Program-made: the position numbers and the translations under genes
Assembly (NCBI GenBank): GCA_011037195.1
Contig: JAAEAF010002698.1
Span: 62,001-126,000, forward strand
Reading direction: 5' to 3'
Origin: Triatoma infestans
Taxonomy: Eukaryota > Arthropoda > Insecta > Hemiptera > Reduviidae
Length of the DNA: 64,000 nt
Shown here: positions 33,618 through 44,839 of the stretch, piece by piece
Layout of the letters: every line of letters begins with the position of its first letter
Numbering within the stretch: the first letter of the stretch is position 1
The notes under the pieces: model-generated
Databases searched by the model: none
Told to the model about the DNA's origin: nothing
What the model saw: the letters and a program-made list of their open reading frames with translations, nothing else

Positions 33618-34365
33618 GCAGCATCCAATAAAGTACCAACTCCAGTTAAGTCTTTAGTATCAACTGAATAAGATTTTTTTTAAACCAAGGTTTCCATAAG
33701 TGTATTCCTAATCTATAGAAATTTTCACAACACAGATAATTTGTCTTTAATACAATAATATTGAGGCAAATGTTGTTAAACTGAAGAAGCACTTTAGAAG
33801 AAACCTTGAACGTCAAGAATACCCGAGAACCCACTGAAATTAATGTCTACTTTCTCTTTTCTACAAGAGCTGTCTTTTTATCAGCGAGACGCGTCAAATT
33901 GTTTGAAATTCAGATTCTACCGAAAATATTTGTTTTAAGAATCCCAGAATATCAACAACAAAAAAAATGAAACATATAGTTGAGTTGGCATAAAATAAGT
34001 TATGTAACGGTTATTTATAACAAAGTGGACATTATGGGCGCTCCCTCTTGCAAAACTTATAGTGGTAATTTAAATTTACACCTAACAGAAGGTACCATAT
34101 ACTCTTCAAAATCAAATTCTTTTCGGAAGGAATTGACAAATAAAAGTATTATATTTGATAGATCTATATATTTGTGCAGATAGTATTCCAAGATTAAAGA
34201 AAATTGTTGAAGGCCAATTTCCAAAAACACCCAAAGTTCAGAAAACTTATTCTGCAAAGTGACACTTTCGGTATTCCGATTTTCATCAAATTGGGAATTC
34301 TATTCAGAATTCTTATTCAGTTGATACTAAAGCCTTAACTGAGTTGGTACTTTATTGGATGCTGC
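33618..34365. repeat. 750-bp segment bounded by ~54-bp inverted repeats
   Basis: The left arm 33618-33672 (GCAGCATCCAATAAAGTACC...) and right arm 34312-34365 are reverse complements with about three differences. The enclosed DNA is HINE-like text in the minus orientation (CACTTTAGAAGAAACCTTG, AGATAGTATTCCAAG), and so is the DNA outside. The right arm abuts TGGATGCTGCATCCA, itself a palindrome. This could be a foldback element or a local inversion-duplication. Confidence 0.65.
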
Positions 34366-34770
34366 ATCCAATGCTTCTAATTTGTATTAATATTATATAG
34401 GTGGTAGCTCTATACATTGTATTGAAGTAGCACTTTAGTGGAAACTTAGCGCTACTGTTACCCCAGAACCTCAATCTGTTACCTCAGAAAGATAAAAGTC
34501 TAATGAAAATCTTCTCCTTTTTTTTAAATCGCGAGAAACTAAGGAACAAAACATCCGTCACACTTCCAGGTGATAGAATTTACCCGGAACCTTCATGTGA
34601 GAATCGGCGGCAGTACCTAAACAGAATAAACAAGTTTAAACTCTCTGCGATTTATCGTTTTAGAAATATTTTGTTTACATACACAAACAAACAACGTAGA
34701 GGATCTCAAAGCTTGTATTTCCGGTGATAACGTGAATTTCGAAAATTGATACGACTGTAAATACTTCCCT
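34366..34770 (-). mobile_element. HINE-like fragment
   Basis: Strings AGCACTTTAGTGGAAACTTAG, CACTTCCAGGTGATAG, CAAACAACGTAGAGGATCTC and ATTTCCGGTGATAACGTG, ending in TACGACTGTAAATACTTCCC. Terminal sequences are worn. Confidence 0.6.
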
Positions 34771-34849
34771 CTTACACCTCCAAGTTTCGAATAATTTTTA
34801 TTAAATATAACTGGCATCAATATTACATATTAGGCGGGACAACCGAAAC

Positions 34850-35348
34850 AATAAAAAAAAAACACATTTGAGAGAAGCATAATTTTGTTTAGCTCGCTAA
34901 AGAAACCCCTTGAAATTTTATTGACTCGGAAAAATGTTTCAAATATGTGCTCTCAAAAATGTTTTAGCTCATTAATGGGTAGTTGATGTACCAAGTACAA
35001 AGGAAATCATTGGAGCCACTTTTTATTTTATTTTAATTTTTTTTAGAAAACAAAAGTCAAGTGACACTTCCGGTCGACTAATATTTAACTAAAACCTTAT
35101 TGTCGGATTCTGTAGTAGTACCTAAATCAAAATAACATGTTTAAAATTTCTACGATTTTTCTGTTTTTGTTTCAAGGTGAAAACAAACACCCAGACACAC
35201 CCAGACCAATTTCTAAAAACCATTTTTTCTGGACACAGAGAACTTGAATACTTGTATTTCCGGTGAAACGCTTTGATCGTGTAAATATCGAAATATTATA
35301 CGATGAGCAGTAAGTAATATTCTACAAAGCAGTAAGAGAAAGTAAAAT
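34850..35348 (-). mobile_element. HINE-like fragment with intact 5' terminal motif
   Basis: From ACACATTTGAGAGAAGC through CACTTCCGGTCGACTAATATT and ATTTCCGGTGAAACGC to AGCAGTAAGAGAAAGT at about 35344. The hairpin end is absent. Confidence 0.6.
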
Positions 35349-35384
35349 AAGGTACTGTACTAATATAAAATAATTTGTTGACCG

Positions 35385-35790
35385 TTGATGAATTATGTTA
35401 TGAAGAAATTTGGTGAAGATTGGCCAAGAAAGAAACATTCGATTATGCCAAAGTTACGTCAGAGTTTCCTGCCTTTGTCAAGGCTTTAATATATAGAAAG
35501 TCGTGAAGATGTGGAGGAAGAATTTTTAAACATACACATTTGTTACATCGCAGAAACATAAAAAGGAAAATTAAAAGTTACTAGTGTCTTGTCTTAAATC
35601 ATGTACAGGAAAAAAAAATATATTATATATTAAAAAAACGTTATTTTTAAAAATTCTGTCACCATATCTACACGACTTTCTATATATTAAAACCTTGGTA
35701 AAGACAGGAAACTCTGTCGAAACGTTGGCATAATTGAATGTTTTTTTCTTGACCGATCCTCACCAAATTTCCTCGTAACATACTATGCTA
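35385..35790. repeat. Penelope-like inverted terminal repeats (about 115 bp arms)
   Basis: The left arm (about 35391-35507) and right arm (about 35672-35788) are reverse complements with around 90 percent identity. The right arm reads CCTTGGTAAAGACAGG, a GACAG-GAAACT-CTGTC hairpin, then GAAACGTTGGCATAATTG. The hairpin-GAAACG order is the Penelope/hammerhead-type signature also seen at 31267 and 54481. About 165 bp of AT-rich DNA without an ORF separates the arms. Confidence 0.6.
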
Positions 35791-36660
35791 ATAATCTTCA
35801 TTAATTCTTTTTGCCTTCAATCGATTATCAAAAATTTTCTACATAAAATCAACATCATGGTTTCAGTCGTTCAGATAAAGCGGAACGGAAGTTTGACTAG
35901 AGAAGAAACAGGAAAAAAAAGTGGCCTATACATTTCGTTAATGGGACATGAAGACCAAGTTTTACAAACATGTTATCTCCACTGAACAAGTATTTTCAGT
36001 ATTATTAGCAATTCACAAACAAATAAAGAAACTAATAAACAGACAAGACATAGCTTGTTGATAATAATCTTATTTATTGCTTATTAATAATAATCGAAAT
36101 TTCGAAAAGGAAAAAAAAAAATTGTTATTGTACATAATTTAATATATAATAAATAATAATGAATGAAGAATCCAAACATTTTCAATATAAAAAATCAACA
36201 AACCAGTTTTTTTTCACATATATTTGTAATATAAATATATTATATATGCCAAATATATATTTGATTTATTTTAATATAAATATAAATTTTATTCAACTAT
36301 TAACTTGTTTGGTTTAGAAATTGGTTAATTAAAAAAAGTTAATCTGTGAAATATAGTGCCAAACTGTACAAGAAATTCGTTGATAGAAAAAAAAATTTCT
36401 ATTTAGGGTATTGTAAAGTTGTAAACAGATGAAACGAAAAATTTATAATATTTAAAAAAAAAAAGAAACACGTTTTACCGTTATTATATATATACAATAC
36501 ATACATATTTATGCAAACGTTTTGTCTGTCAGTCTATCTATAGCGTTAATTTTGTTCGCATTTCTCGTAAAGAAAACCGCGTCCTTTCACAGGAATTTGG
36601 GGGGGAGATCTATCTGTAGGATAATTGTATCAAAAATACATGCTCTGTGGTCAGTGTGAA
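35791..36660. other. AT-rich sequence without genes
   Basis: AT-rich, with TA-rich strings and long A-runs. The 66-codon frame at 35785-35985 is not recognisable and shows no splice context. Confidence 0.5.
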
Positions 36661-38345
36661 CAAAAATAAATCTGGTGTGAAACACTCACACGACTTTCTC
36701 TTACTGCAGCAATTAATAAATTTAATAAAAACATTTTCTTTAAAATTGTACAATGATTACAAACATTTAGTTGGGCCTGTCGTAAAAAAGGTGGTAGGGG
36801 TAATCATGTGTTGTATGGCAGTGCTCTCTATCTCATCTAAGAAAAACTAGTACTAAAGGTTTCTCCGAAACCCCCCCCCCCTAAAAATTTGTTATTCCAA
36901 TAAAATGTTACAAATAAAAGTGACAGGTTTCAATCTGTGCGGTTAGTGTTCCATGTTTACAGAAAATTGTTATAGTCGTTTTCGAAAAAATTTAAATGAA
37001 AACTATAAAGTACACTACCGGTTAAGCCGATTTCCGTCAAATTTGGAAATCTAGAAATGCTTCTACTATATATTAATATTATATAGTGGTAGAACTATAT
37101 ATTGAATTGATATAGTATTCTAGAGGCAAGCTTAACGTTACTGTTGTCCCAGGAACTCCCCCAAAAAAATCAATTTTCCCAGGAAAATGTGTCAAAAAAA
37201 GTGATAGGTATTTAAGTATGGAATGAGCCCGCAGGTGTTCATTGAGAGGCCGTTGGGCAGGTATTCCACTGTATTCCAGGCTGAAGTTTTTGCCATTAAG
37301 GTCTGTGCCAAGGAGAACCTGCGTACAGTCCCAAGGGGCAAGGTCATACGCATTTGCTCGAACAGTCAGGCCGCACTGAAAACCCTAGAGGCTTACAGAA
37401 CTACCTCATCCCTAGTGAAAGAATGTCGTGAAGCATTGGTGAGACTCTCCAGGCACAACAAGGTACAGCTGCTACAGGTGCCTGGACATGCAGGGATTGA
37501 GGGTAATGAGACAGTTGATCAACTGGCCAGGAACGTGGCAAACACTCCGTTCATTGGTCCAGAGCCGGCCCTGGGGATAACTAGCGGAGCAATTCGTGCA
37601 GCGATTAGAGAATGGTGTCGCACTAAGCATGAAGAGCTCTGGAAGGGGGGAGCCCGGGTGTAATACACAATAAAAGGATGATGCCAGGACTGTGTAAACG
37701 AAGGACCCAAATGACTCTTAGTCTGAGTAGGAGCCAGATTTCTCTGGTGACGAGACTATTTACGGGTAATGGTAGGTTCAGGAAACATCTGTACAAGGTA
37801 GGGCTCATTCGAGCGGAACCCTTGTGTAAATTATGTCAGGAAGAGGAGGAAAATGGCCCCCCACCTGTTGTTTGATTGCGTTGCAATAATTAAATTGAGG
37901 TATGAGACCTTTGGTACGCTGCGATCTGAGGAGATAGTAGCTCAAAATGACCTGGTGATGGTGAAGGCCCTCAAACTCCTTAAGGGGAGGGAGTGTTTGT
38001 CTAGTAGGAACTATCGGGGATGGCACAATAAGCCTCTGTTGGCTGCAGTGCCGTGATATAGCCCACCCGAGGTTGGTAATAATAATCATAATGTACGTAG
38101 ATAGCATACGAAGTTTAAAAGAAATCGTTGGAGTTGCTATTAATAAAATCGCCTAAAACTGGAGAAAAACAAACATTCCGTAGAGTCGCATTTGCGAATG
38201 ATGGATTTTGACCGAAACCTTCCTATCAGATCCGGTGGTAGTACTAAAACCGAATATCAAGTTCGGTCGCTAAAATCATTTTTTTTTCTGTGCTTAGGGG
38301 ATTTCAAACATGTACTTCCTCTTACCTGGTGTAAGAGGAAGTAAA
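36661..38345 (-). mobile_element. HINE-like repeat, copy K, carrying a non-LTR fragment
   Basis: It starts with a perfect TCTGGTGTGAAACACTCACACG followed by ACTTTCTCTTAC, continues through the C-rich segment (36871-36884) and modules, and ends with CTTCCTCTTACCTGGTGTAAGAGGAAGT at 38342. The non-LTR insertion at 37219-38095 splits the string GGTATTTA...GTACGTAGATAG. Confidence 0.75.
37219..38095 (+). pseudogene. non-LTR retrotransposon ORF2 C-terminus (RNase H and zinc knuckle), degenerate
   Basis: The first frame (37223-37663) gives an RNase H domain with VFQAEVFAIKVC, ICSNSQAALKTL and VPGHAGIEGNETVDQLARN, followed by GPEPALGIT. RNase H in these elements removes the RNA template during target-primed reverse transcription. 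The catalytic Asp of the usual S-D-S-Q-A-A-L box is Asn here, and the frame stops at 37663. The sequence continues in another frame with LSLSRSQISLVTRLFTGNGRF, then CKLCQEEEE and, after a shift, HLLFDC, which together make the CCHC-type knuckle. It ends in LLAAVP and an AATAATAATCATAATG tail at about 38095. At least two frameshifts make it inactive. The domain order fits I/Loa/R1-type elements. Confidence 0.9.
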
Positions 38346-38361
38346 CAGGGTTTTAGTGTAA

Positions 38362-38408
38362 GGTGTGTGTGTGTGTGTGTGTGTGTGTATCTGTGTGTGT
38401 GTGTGTGA
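38362..38408. repeat. (GT)n microsatellite
   Basis: GT repeat interrupted once by ATCT. It lies just beyond HINE-like copy K and is probably part of an adjoining, plus-oriented HINE-like remnant (CAGAATATCTCGAAAAACAG follows). Confidence 0.9.
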
Positions 38409-38469
38409 GAGTGCGTGTATCTGTCTGTCTGTGAACAGAATATCTCGAAAAACAGAAACTCATAAAAGT

Positions 38470-38760
38470 CTCATTACATGATATCCTGTTGGCTAGGTTC
38501 TAAAAATGGACGAATCAATACAAAAATGGCGGAACAAGTGAATTTTATTTGCAGTATACGGAAAGATCATTCAAGATTTCCAAAAGTAAGTCCTGGTTGT
38601 AGAGAGAGAGAAAGTAATGCTTACTCTAATGCAACTCACCTTCCACGCTATCAGCGGATTGAAACTATTATAAAATTAGGCCGGCAAGTACTGCCATATC
38701 CGCTTTCCAGCCATCTCAGATTTTGCACGTTCGGTTCCATCTAGGAGTCATTACGTAGCG
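38470..38760 (+). pseudogene. possible MADF-domain fragment
   Basis: A frame opens at ATGGCGGAAC near 38525 and gives MAEQVNFICSIRKDHSRFPK, then VSPGCRERESNAYSNA. The spacing of F-I-x-x-I-R-K, a proline and R-E-R-E-x-N-A-Y is that of the first two helices of MADF (Myb/SANT-like) domains, which occur in insect transcription factors and in the second ORF of PIF/Harbinger transposons. The aromatic Trp of the canonical motif is missing and the match decays after residue 40. It could be a transposon remnant or chance. Confidence 0.3.
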
Positions 38761-39989
38761 TCAAGTTTCCCACAGCAACTCAAAAATGAAAACAAATGTG
38801 CCGAACTGGCTCATACTTCAACGAAAAACAATTTATTATTGCGGGCCCACAAACAAAAAAATCGAATAGAGATGGAAAACTTGTATTAGGGGATTATTTT
38901 GGAAAAAATAGCACTTTAAAGAAACTGTAATTCCACCGATCCCCCAAAAGTACCCTTAACTGATTGAATCCCGGAGAAATGTTTCAAAAAAAGCTAAATT
39001 ATGAGAAGTTGCGTTCAATAAAACTACTATAAAACTGTCGTAGTTACCTCACTGAATGATCCATATAGTTAACAGACAAATTACCTGCTATGAAATAATT
39101 CAAACTAACAATCCTAAATCATAATAATATTATGGGTGACTAATAATGGAAATATTTTCTTATTTCGGACCAGCTGCCTTATAGATTTCCTTCCGGTTTG
39201 CAAAGAAAACAATAGAATTCCTACCAAATTTATTTATTGTATTTTTTTTTTAATACATAAACAAACACAAAAACACATGGGATGACAAAGAAAATTAGAT
39301 GATGATTCAAGAAAATAAAAATAATTAATTTCAATAATAAATTATAGTTTTGTTCCAAAAGATAGTCTCTCAAGTGAATTTATTACTCATCGTTTAAATT
39401 CAACGATGTATAAAGAAATTTCCTTTTTCCTGTTTTGAGTTTCCGTCAATCAATGATTGCAGAGGTGAGAAGCGTAAAGAAAAACTACCAAGGATGGTTC
39501 ATATGATCATTCGTCTTAGTTAATTTACAATAATTGCAATTTAGTTTATTTTTTTTTTTAGAAAAAAGGAACCGGGCATTCTTTACGACTTACGAAATTA
39601 TAATAGTATGAAATTAACTTTATAGATAAGGATTAATGGATTAGATTAATCTGAAGTACATTAGCCAATTTTTAGAGTACTTGTCTTCTTTGCGAGTTTA
39701 CTAACCTGACAACACGGAAAACAATTACAATGACTCCTCTAATATTCACAATGAGGACGGACAGAGGACTATTAGGATCTTGAAAAAGAAGTCGATGTAA
39801 GCAAATATACTCGGAACTGTCAACCTCGGAACTCACCAACTTTCATACAAATATACATTTTCGGCAGAATGTCACTATAATTCTACTGTCCTACAACGTA
39901 CGACATGGCTCCAAACAGGTAGCACCCCCAAAAAAGAAGATTTCCAAAGGTTGTGTTCAAAATAAAAATGCAAACTTCTGGACCGTCCT
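38761..39989. other. AT-rich sequence with a small HINE-like remnant
   Basis: A HINE-like module remnant lies at 38890-39010 (GCACTTTAAAGAAACTG, CCGGAGAAATGTTTCAAA). The remainder shows no gene. Confidence 0.45.
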
Positions 39990-40735
39990 GGCGAAGACTA
40001 GGTATTTTTCAAATATTTAATCATTAATGAAAAAAGTTTTTTTTTAATATTTTCAACTAAAAGTGGTAGGTATTTATGTACGCAGATAGTATTCAAAATT
40101 AAAAGAAAATCAATTTGGAGACGTTTTCAAGGAAATCGCGAAAAACTGAATAAACGAGTAAAATCGCACTTCGGTTGATGGATTTTTCCACTAAACCTTC
40201 ATTTCAGATAGGCGGTTTCAGATAGGTAGAACCCATAATAAGTTTGGTGCCTCCCGCGATTGAGATATTGTCTTCACATACACCCAAACACACAGATCAT
40301 TTGCTAAAAACAACTTCAAAACATGTATTTCGGGGAATATAGAATTTCGAAAAAGATCGCAATAATCCGAAGATCGTAATAGGATCCGAAGAGAGGGATC
40401 TAAGGCAGAGAGAGAGATATACAAAAATTGAGAGTCTCACTCGCTACTTAGGTCTGACTAGAGTGGGCGGCTCGGAACATATACAGCTGAGCTAGCTCTA
40501 TACGGGACAGTCTTTCAACAGTTTATATAGCAGTTACAACGCGTCAGCAACCAACCCTTCTCTCACTCACTCTAAATCTCTCGCTACCATTTTCTATATT
40601 CGTGTAAAGTCTTGACGGTTGTGTTACTTCTCATTATACAGTGTTCAGCATTACTTCTAGTTTATTTATCTTTCAAACCCAATTCTCTCTTTCTCATACC
40701 TACTCCTCTTACTATGGAGTAAGAAAGTACAAAAA
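39990..40735 (-). mobile_element. HINE-like fragment, interrupted by a solo LTR
   Basis: Contains GTGGTAGGTATTTATGTACG, GCACTTCGGTTGATGG, CACAGATCATTTGC and GAAAAAGATCGCAATAAT. The LTR then interrupts it, and TCCTCTTACTATGGAGTAAG with AAAGT completes the end. Confidence 0.6.
40376..40704 (+). mobile_element. solo LTR, small LTR family, copy 3
   Basis: Plus-oriented copy starting CGTAATAGGATCCGAAG and ending CTCATACCTAC. It shares GACTAGAGTGGGCGG, CATATACAGCTGAGCTAGCTC, TTCAACAGTTTATATAGCAG and ACTTCTAGTTTATTTATC with the 49721 copy. It is inserted in the terminal part of a HINE-like unit. Confidence 0.7.
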
Positions 40736-41716
40736 GAATAAATATATACATATACAGTCTTATGTATATATTTATATATATAGTCTTATCTCTTTTATTT
40801 GAAATTCCGACCGGAAATAATAGATCCACTTAAAATTACCAATAGATCCAGCATGTTGATTAAGCAGAAATACTACTACAATGACACTATTCAAAGACAA
40901 TTAACCAATTAAAGTCTCATTATTTGTTAAAAAGGATAAAGAAGTCCCCCAAAACTCTGATGTTCCGCTACGTAGTAACCATCTAGTGCTGCAAGTACAC
41001 AAGAGAAAACGGATACTTTTATCAGCAAAACAATTAAAGAAAAGGTTAAAAACACCAACGCAAAGATTATAGGGTGTGCATGTCATCTTAGTAATGAGAG
41101 TGCGCATACAATGTGGCTGATATCAACAGTACAGATTAACCAAAGTGGATATTACCAAGTGATTACCCAGTGTATAGAAAACATCCAATTATCATTAATA
41201 CCTTATCCAAAAACCTATTTACCCAATCAAGTAGTACACCCCCGCGCACATTGTAAAAGTTTGTTTTTTTACCATTATCTCTTCTGTTCTGTGTTTTTTT
41301 ATTTTGTTTGTTAATCTTGATCATAGATATATCGGCTAATGATGTAATAACAATTGACTTTTTAGTTGTAGTTTCACTTTGTTAACTGGCGATATCTTCA
41401 CAATCAAAGTAATGAATACAAAAAAGGACTCGTCCACCTACACACAATTATTTTACTTACACGCCAATTGTATGCAACTTTCCAAAAACCTAAATCTTTC
41501 AAGAAACTTTTAAGTGTAAACAATTTTTTCCTCAAAGTTGTAATGTTTCTTTGAAACATAAAACAGTGAAACTAATCATTCATTCGGTGGATGTAAAAGC
41601 TTACTGCTCACGCTTAGTCCACCGATATTGCAATAATAATAACAATTTGCAATAATTACAATACATTTTATGGTTCAAATTTTTGCTTGTTTAAACATAA
41701 TATGGTGTCAAAAAAA
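40736..41716. other. AT-rich sequence without genes
   Basis: TA-rich string near 40740-40785; otherwise unique. The 67- to 68-codon frames at 40901-41314 are not recognisable. Confidence 0.45.
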
Positions 41717-42173
41717 AAAATCTGACTTGAAACACTCACACGACTTTCAATTAGTGCAATTCACAAGGTTGTAATTGATAAACTTTCGTCAAATTCTAAT
41801 CTTTACCAAATATTTAATTGTCTTCAATGTTATATCAATGGAAGAACTTAAATTTAATAATCTACTTTATTAAGGAAAACGTTACCCCACCTATAATCCA
41901 AAAGCCTCTCTTAAATGAATTTTCCCAAAGAAACGTTTCAAATAAAAGTTTGTAGTTGATATACTATGTTTAAATAAAAAATCATTGGTGGGCCGATTTC
42001 AAGAAAATCGCAGAAAACTAAAAAAATCCATTCAATAAAGTGGTACTTCCGGTTCAGAAATTTTAACAGATAACTTCCTGTCAGATCTCATGGTGAAACC
42101 TAAACGGAATATCAACTTTTAAGCTATCTGTGATTTTTCCGTTTTTGCGTTATCCTGTTCACATACGTACACA

Positions 42174-42186
42174 CTCACACACCACA

Positions 42187-42223
<37 letters not shown>

Positions 42224-42240
42224 CACATATATATATATAT
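42174..42240. repeat. (CA)n(TA)n microsatellite hosting a Helitron insertion
   Basis: CA-rich then TA-rich tract belonging to HINE-like copy L. The Helitron 3' end joins the TA part. Confidence 0.9.
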
Positions 42241-43099
42241 CTAACTAAACCCGGCCACGCTTAGCTGTGGCTCATTTGATTTTAATTGTTAGGGAAGTGA
42301 ATAGAAGTATGATAGTTAACATAAATTCAGCAAGAAAACACATCATTCAATTTAATACCCTACTTTGTGTTGCTGTGAACTGAAACTAAAAAAAAAAAAG
42401 AAGGTTTTTAACTGAAAGAATATCTTTAAGAGCTGATTGCGCTGTCCTATCTCCTTCTATCAACGTAGCAGCATTCCCTGAAGAAGCAAGTGCTAACGCA
42501 ATATGGCTATTTGAACGGATTTTAGCCAGGATTAAGGAAATTAAGAACGTTTTTCCAGTTTTACCTGAAGCGCCCAAAAAGTAAATCCACTGGATTGGTT
42601 GGTCACAGCTTGTATGATCAAATGCTATCTTTTGTTCTTGAAGGAGTTTCAGTGTATTTTAGCTGTACGAATAGCTGTAAGTAAGTCATTTCTGGTGTAT
42701 GATTGCTCTCTGAGCAGTTCTTTCTCGAATGTTGCATTGATCGACCCATTCGGTACTGTTACTCTCAATAGTGCCAACAACTTGCCAACACATTGCAAGA
42801 CGAAGATCCTCAATGAAGATTAGCGCTTCATTGTATATTTCTTCTGTGAAATCCTAGCCATGATTGCGTTTCTTGACGTATTTTGTGCAGTATTCTGGAC
42901 GTCTGCGTCTGTCTATTTCTGCCAAACTCACGAAACCCTCGGAATTTCCCGTTTCCATGGGAATTTGAGAATAAAAAGTATATATAAACACTCTTATATA
43001 GAAATGTAACGTTGTGTAAAAATTTCAAGTCAATCCATCGGCTACTTTTAGAGTTTTGCGGCCACAAACATACGGATGCTGAATTTTTATATACATAGA
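42241..43099 (-). mobile_element. degenerate, internally deleted Helitron
   Basis: Classical Helitron architecture on the minus strand: 5' TC (43099) followed by TATGTATATAAAAATTCAGC, and at the other end a GCCAC-AGCTAAGC-GTGGC hairpin (about 42270-42253) followed 13 bp later by a TTAG terminus against A/T sequence. Helitrons end in CTRR after such a hairpin and insert between A and T. The interior contains a helicase fragment. Most of the Rep/helicase protein is deleted. Confidence 0.8.
42386..42900 (-). pseudogene. Helitron Pif1-like helicase fragment
   Basis: Read on the minus strand from about 42900: EYCTKYVKKRNHG, then EIYNEALIFIEDLRLAMCWQ, ATFEKELLREQS-type text, a short broken stretch (QEQKIAFDHTSCDQ), and an open segment LGASGKTGKTFLISLILAKI with IALALASSGNAATLIEGDRTAQSALK. 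The G-x-x-G-K-T-F Walker A box and the S-S-G-x-A-A-T-L-I-x-G-x-R-T-A box are diagnostic of the superfamily 1 helicase of Helitrons, which unwinds the donor strand in rolling-circle transposition. The canonical GGTGKT is ASGKTGKT here. Frameshifts and truncation after motif Ia make it non-functional. Confidence 0.88.
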
Positions 43100-43243
43100 T
43101 ATATATAAACACACAGACCACTTTGTAAAAACACATTTTCGAACTCAAAGAAACCTCAAAACGAATGTTTTTGATGAAAATTCGAAATCAAAAAATTTGA
43201 CACGATCACCACACTTTCTCTTACAGTAGTAAGAGGAAGTAAA

Positions 43244-43520
43244 AAATTGTCTTCAAACTTGGAAGTTTTACTGAATTTTCCCTTGAATATTTAACTATAA
43301 TAAAATTACATTTTTGAGGGAATCGCAACATACTAGTCCTTCAAAATAATAAAATCAGTTTTTTCTGGAAAAATTTCATTCAATGTTTCATCGTGAAAAT
43401 CGTGAAAAATGGTTTGAAAATACAAAGACAGGAAAGTTTCACTTCCGACGAATCGTTAATCTTCAGAATTTCCATTAAAAGTAACGAACAGAACATTAAG
43501 TTAGGTGAATCGTAACGTGA
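43244..43520 (-). mobile_element. HINE-like remnant
   Basis: Text such as TTTCTGGAAAAATTTCATTC and GTTTCACTTCCGACGAATC shows a decayed module without ends. Confidence 0.4.
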
Positions 43521-44839
43521 TTGATCAACAAACAACGAAAACAGCATTTTAAAAGTCATTTAAGTTATAGTTAATGGCTGTAAAATGATTAACTCCTTCC
43601 ATATAATTGGAACAATTTCCAAATAATTAGGTTTTCTAATTTGGGATTTTAAATATCAAGCTTGTCAATAATATGATTTATAGTTATAGTAATAATGTTA
43701 CTGTGTTATATTATAGCAATTATGTATAAATTATATAAAAATGTAAATATCATATTTTATATATATGGCAATATGTAATCCAAGGATAACCAACGGTACA
43801 ATCTACCTTAGTGCCTCATTAAGGTACGTTAATATGTACACATGGATACATGGAGCAATTATTTATTTTTTCATATATGTATGGGAATAGATACTGGTTT
43901 TTTTTATCTTAATTATAAAATAAGGTATAAAAGTGATGATTATGGTAGTAGTATAAAGTGCCATGGTATTTTATTAATAATCATGGTAGAACTAGAAAAT
44001 AAATGATAAGATTTATTGTTTATTAGAAAAACTATTCTGTAAAAATCTATTTATAAAGATATTGTAAATGTAACAGAAGGCGATACAAATGAGGTACCAG
44101 CCTGGGGCGTGACATTCAACTGGAAAATAAAACTAAACTCAGTTAGAAAGAATCATCCAATGAGAGAGAAATAGTAAGAGAGAATAGTAGCTGTAGGAGA
44201 AGGCTGAGATTTTTCCAGATTGTTGAAGAGAGCGGCACGTGGCGCAGTGACACACGTGACCGATGAATCTTTTCAGAAAATGAATACTATATCATTCTTC
44301 TTGTGGATGGTAGCTTCTTAGTTCTTCATATATATATATTACATAGCTTAAGAAAGATGAACAAAGACATATATACACACACACACACATAGACTGAGTG
44401 AAATACTGTCAAGAATGTAAAGAATAACAACTTGTACCATAAAAAAAAACAAAAAACAATCTGCTGTTATGAGCTGCAGTGTGTTTGTGTTTGTGTTATA
44501 ATACTACACAAACAATAAAAATGAAGTACCTACCGAAATGAATTGCTGCAGCTATCTAATACTACTAAATAACTACTAAACTGTGCCAAAAATTATCTAA
44601 CAGAAACTATAGACAATCTTCGACTGCTATTAACAATAATACACCTAATCAGTTTTGATTAAAAAAAAACTAAAACAGATATTCAACAATCATCTTATTT
44701 TTTATTATAATTCTAGGAAGATCTGTAAGGCAATAAAGTTTAATTCTAAAGAAATAAAGACAAAAGTTTTTAATGTGGATGCCCCATTTCTTTGCATCTT
44801 CCAAACCACTCCCTCACCATCCTGGTGAAAAACAAAACA
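43521..44839. other. unique sequence, GC-richer at 44090-44300
   Basis: AT-rich up to 44060, then a more balanced patch with paired E-boxes (listed separately). No coding exon was recognised. A CTTTTCAG acceptor-like string at 44273 has no ORF behind it. Confidence 0.4.
44236..44258. promoter_or_regulatory. paired CACGTG E-boxes
   Basis: Two perfect CACGTG palindromes (44236-44241 and 44253-44258) lie 17 bp apart, with GGCGCAGTGA between. CACGTG is bound by bHLH factors of the Myc/Max, USF and clock classes. The spacing puts both sites on nearly the same helix face region. Function is inferred only. Confidence 0.35.

Larger units (their letters stand above)
41717..43243 (-). mobile_element. 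HINE-like repeat, copy L, carrying a Helitron
   Basis: It starts with AATCTGACTTGAAACACTC and ACACGACTTTCAATTAG, has module text to GGTACTTCCGGTTCAG (42045), and enters a (CA)n tract at 42174. The Helitron splits the tract. The unit resumes with ATAAACACACAGACCACTTTG and ends ACTTTCTCTTACAGTAGTAAG plus AGGAAGT at 43240. Confidence 0.75.

Noticed and set aside
37805..38107. 100-codon minus-strand ORF
   Set aside because: Antisense shadow of the non-LTR fragment ending near 38095.
38315..38345. Second recursive splice site (TTACCTG/CAGGTAAG-like string)
   Set aside because: The string belongs to the terminal hairpin of a HINE-like copy and lacks a pyrimidine tract.
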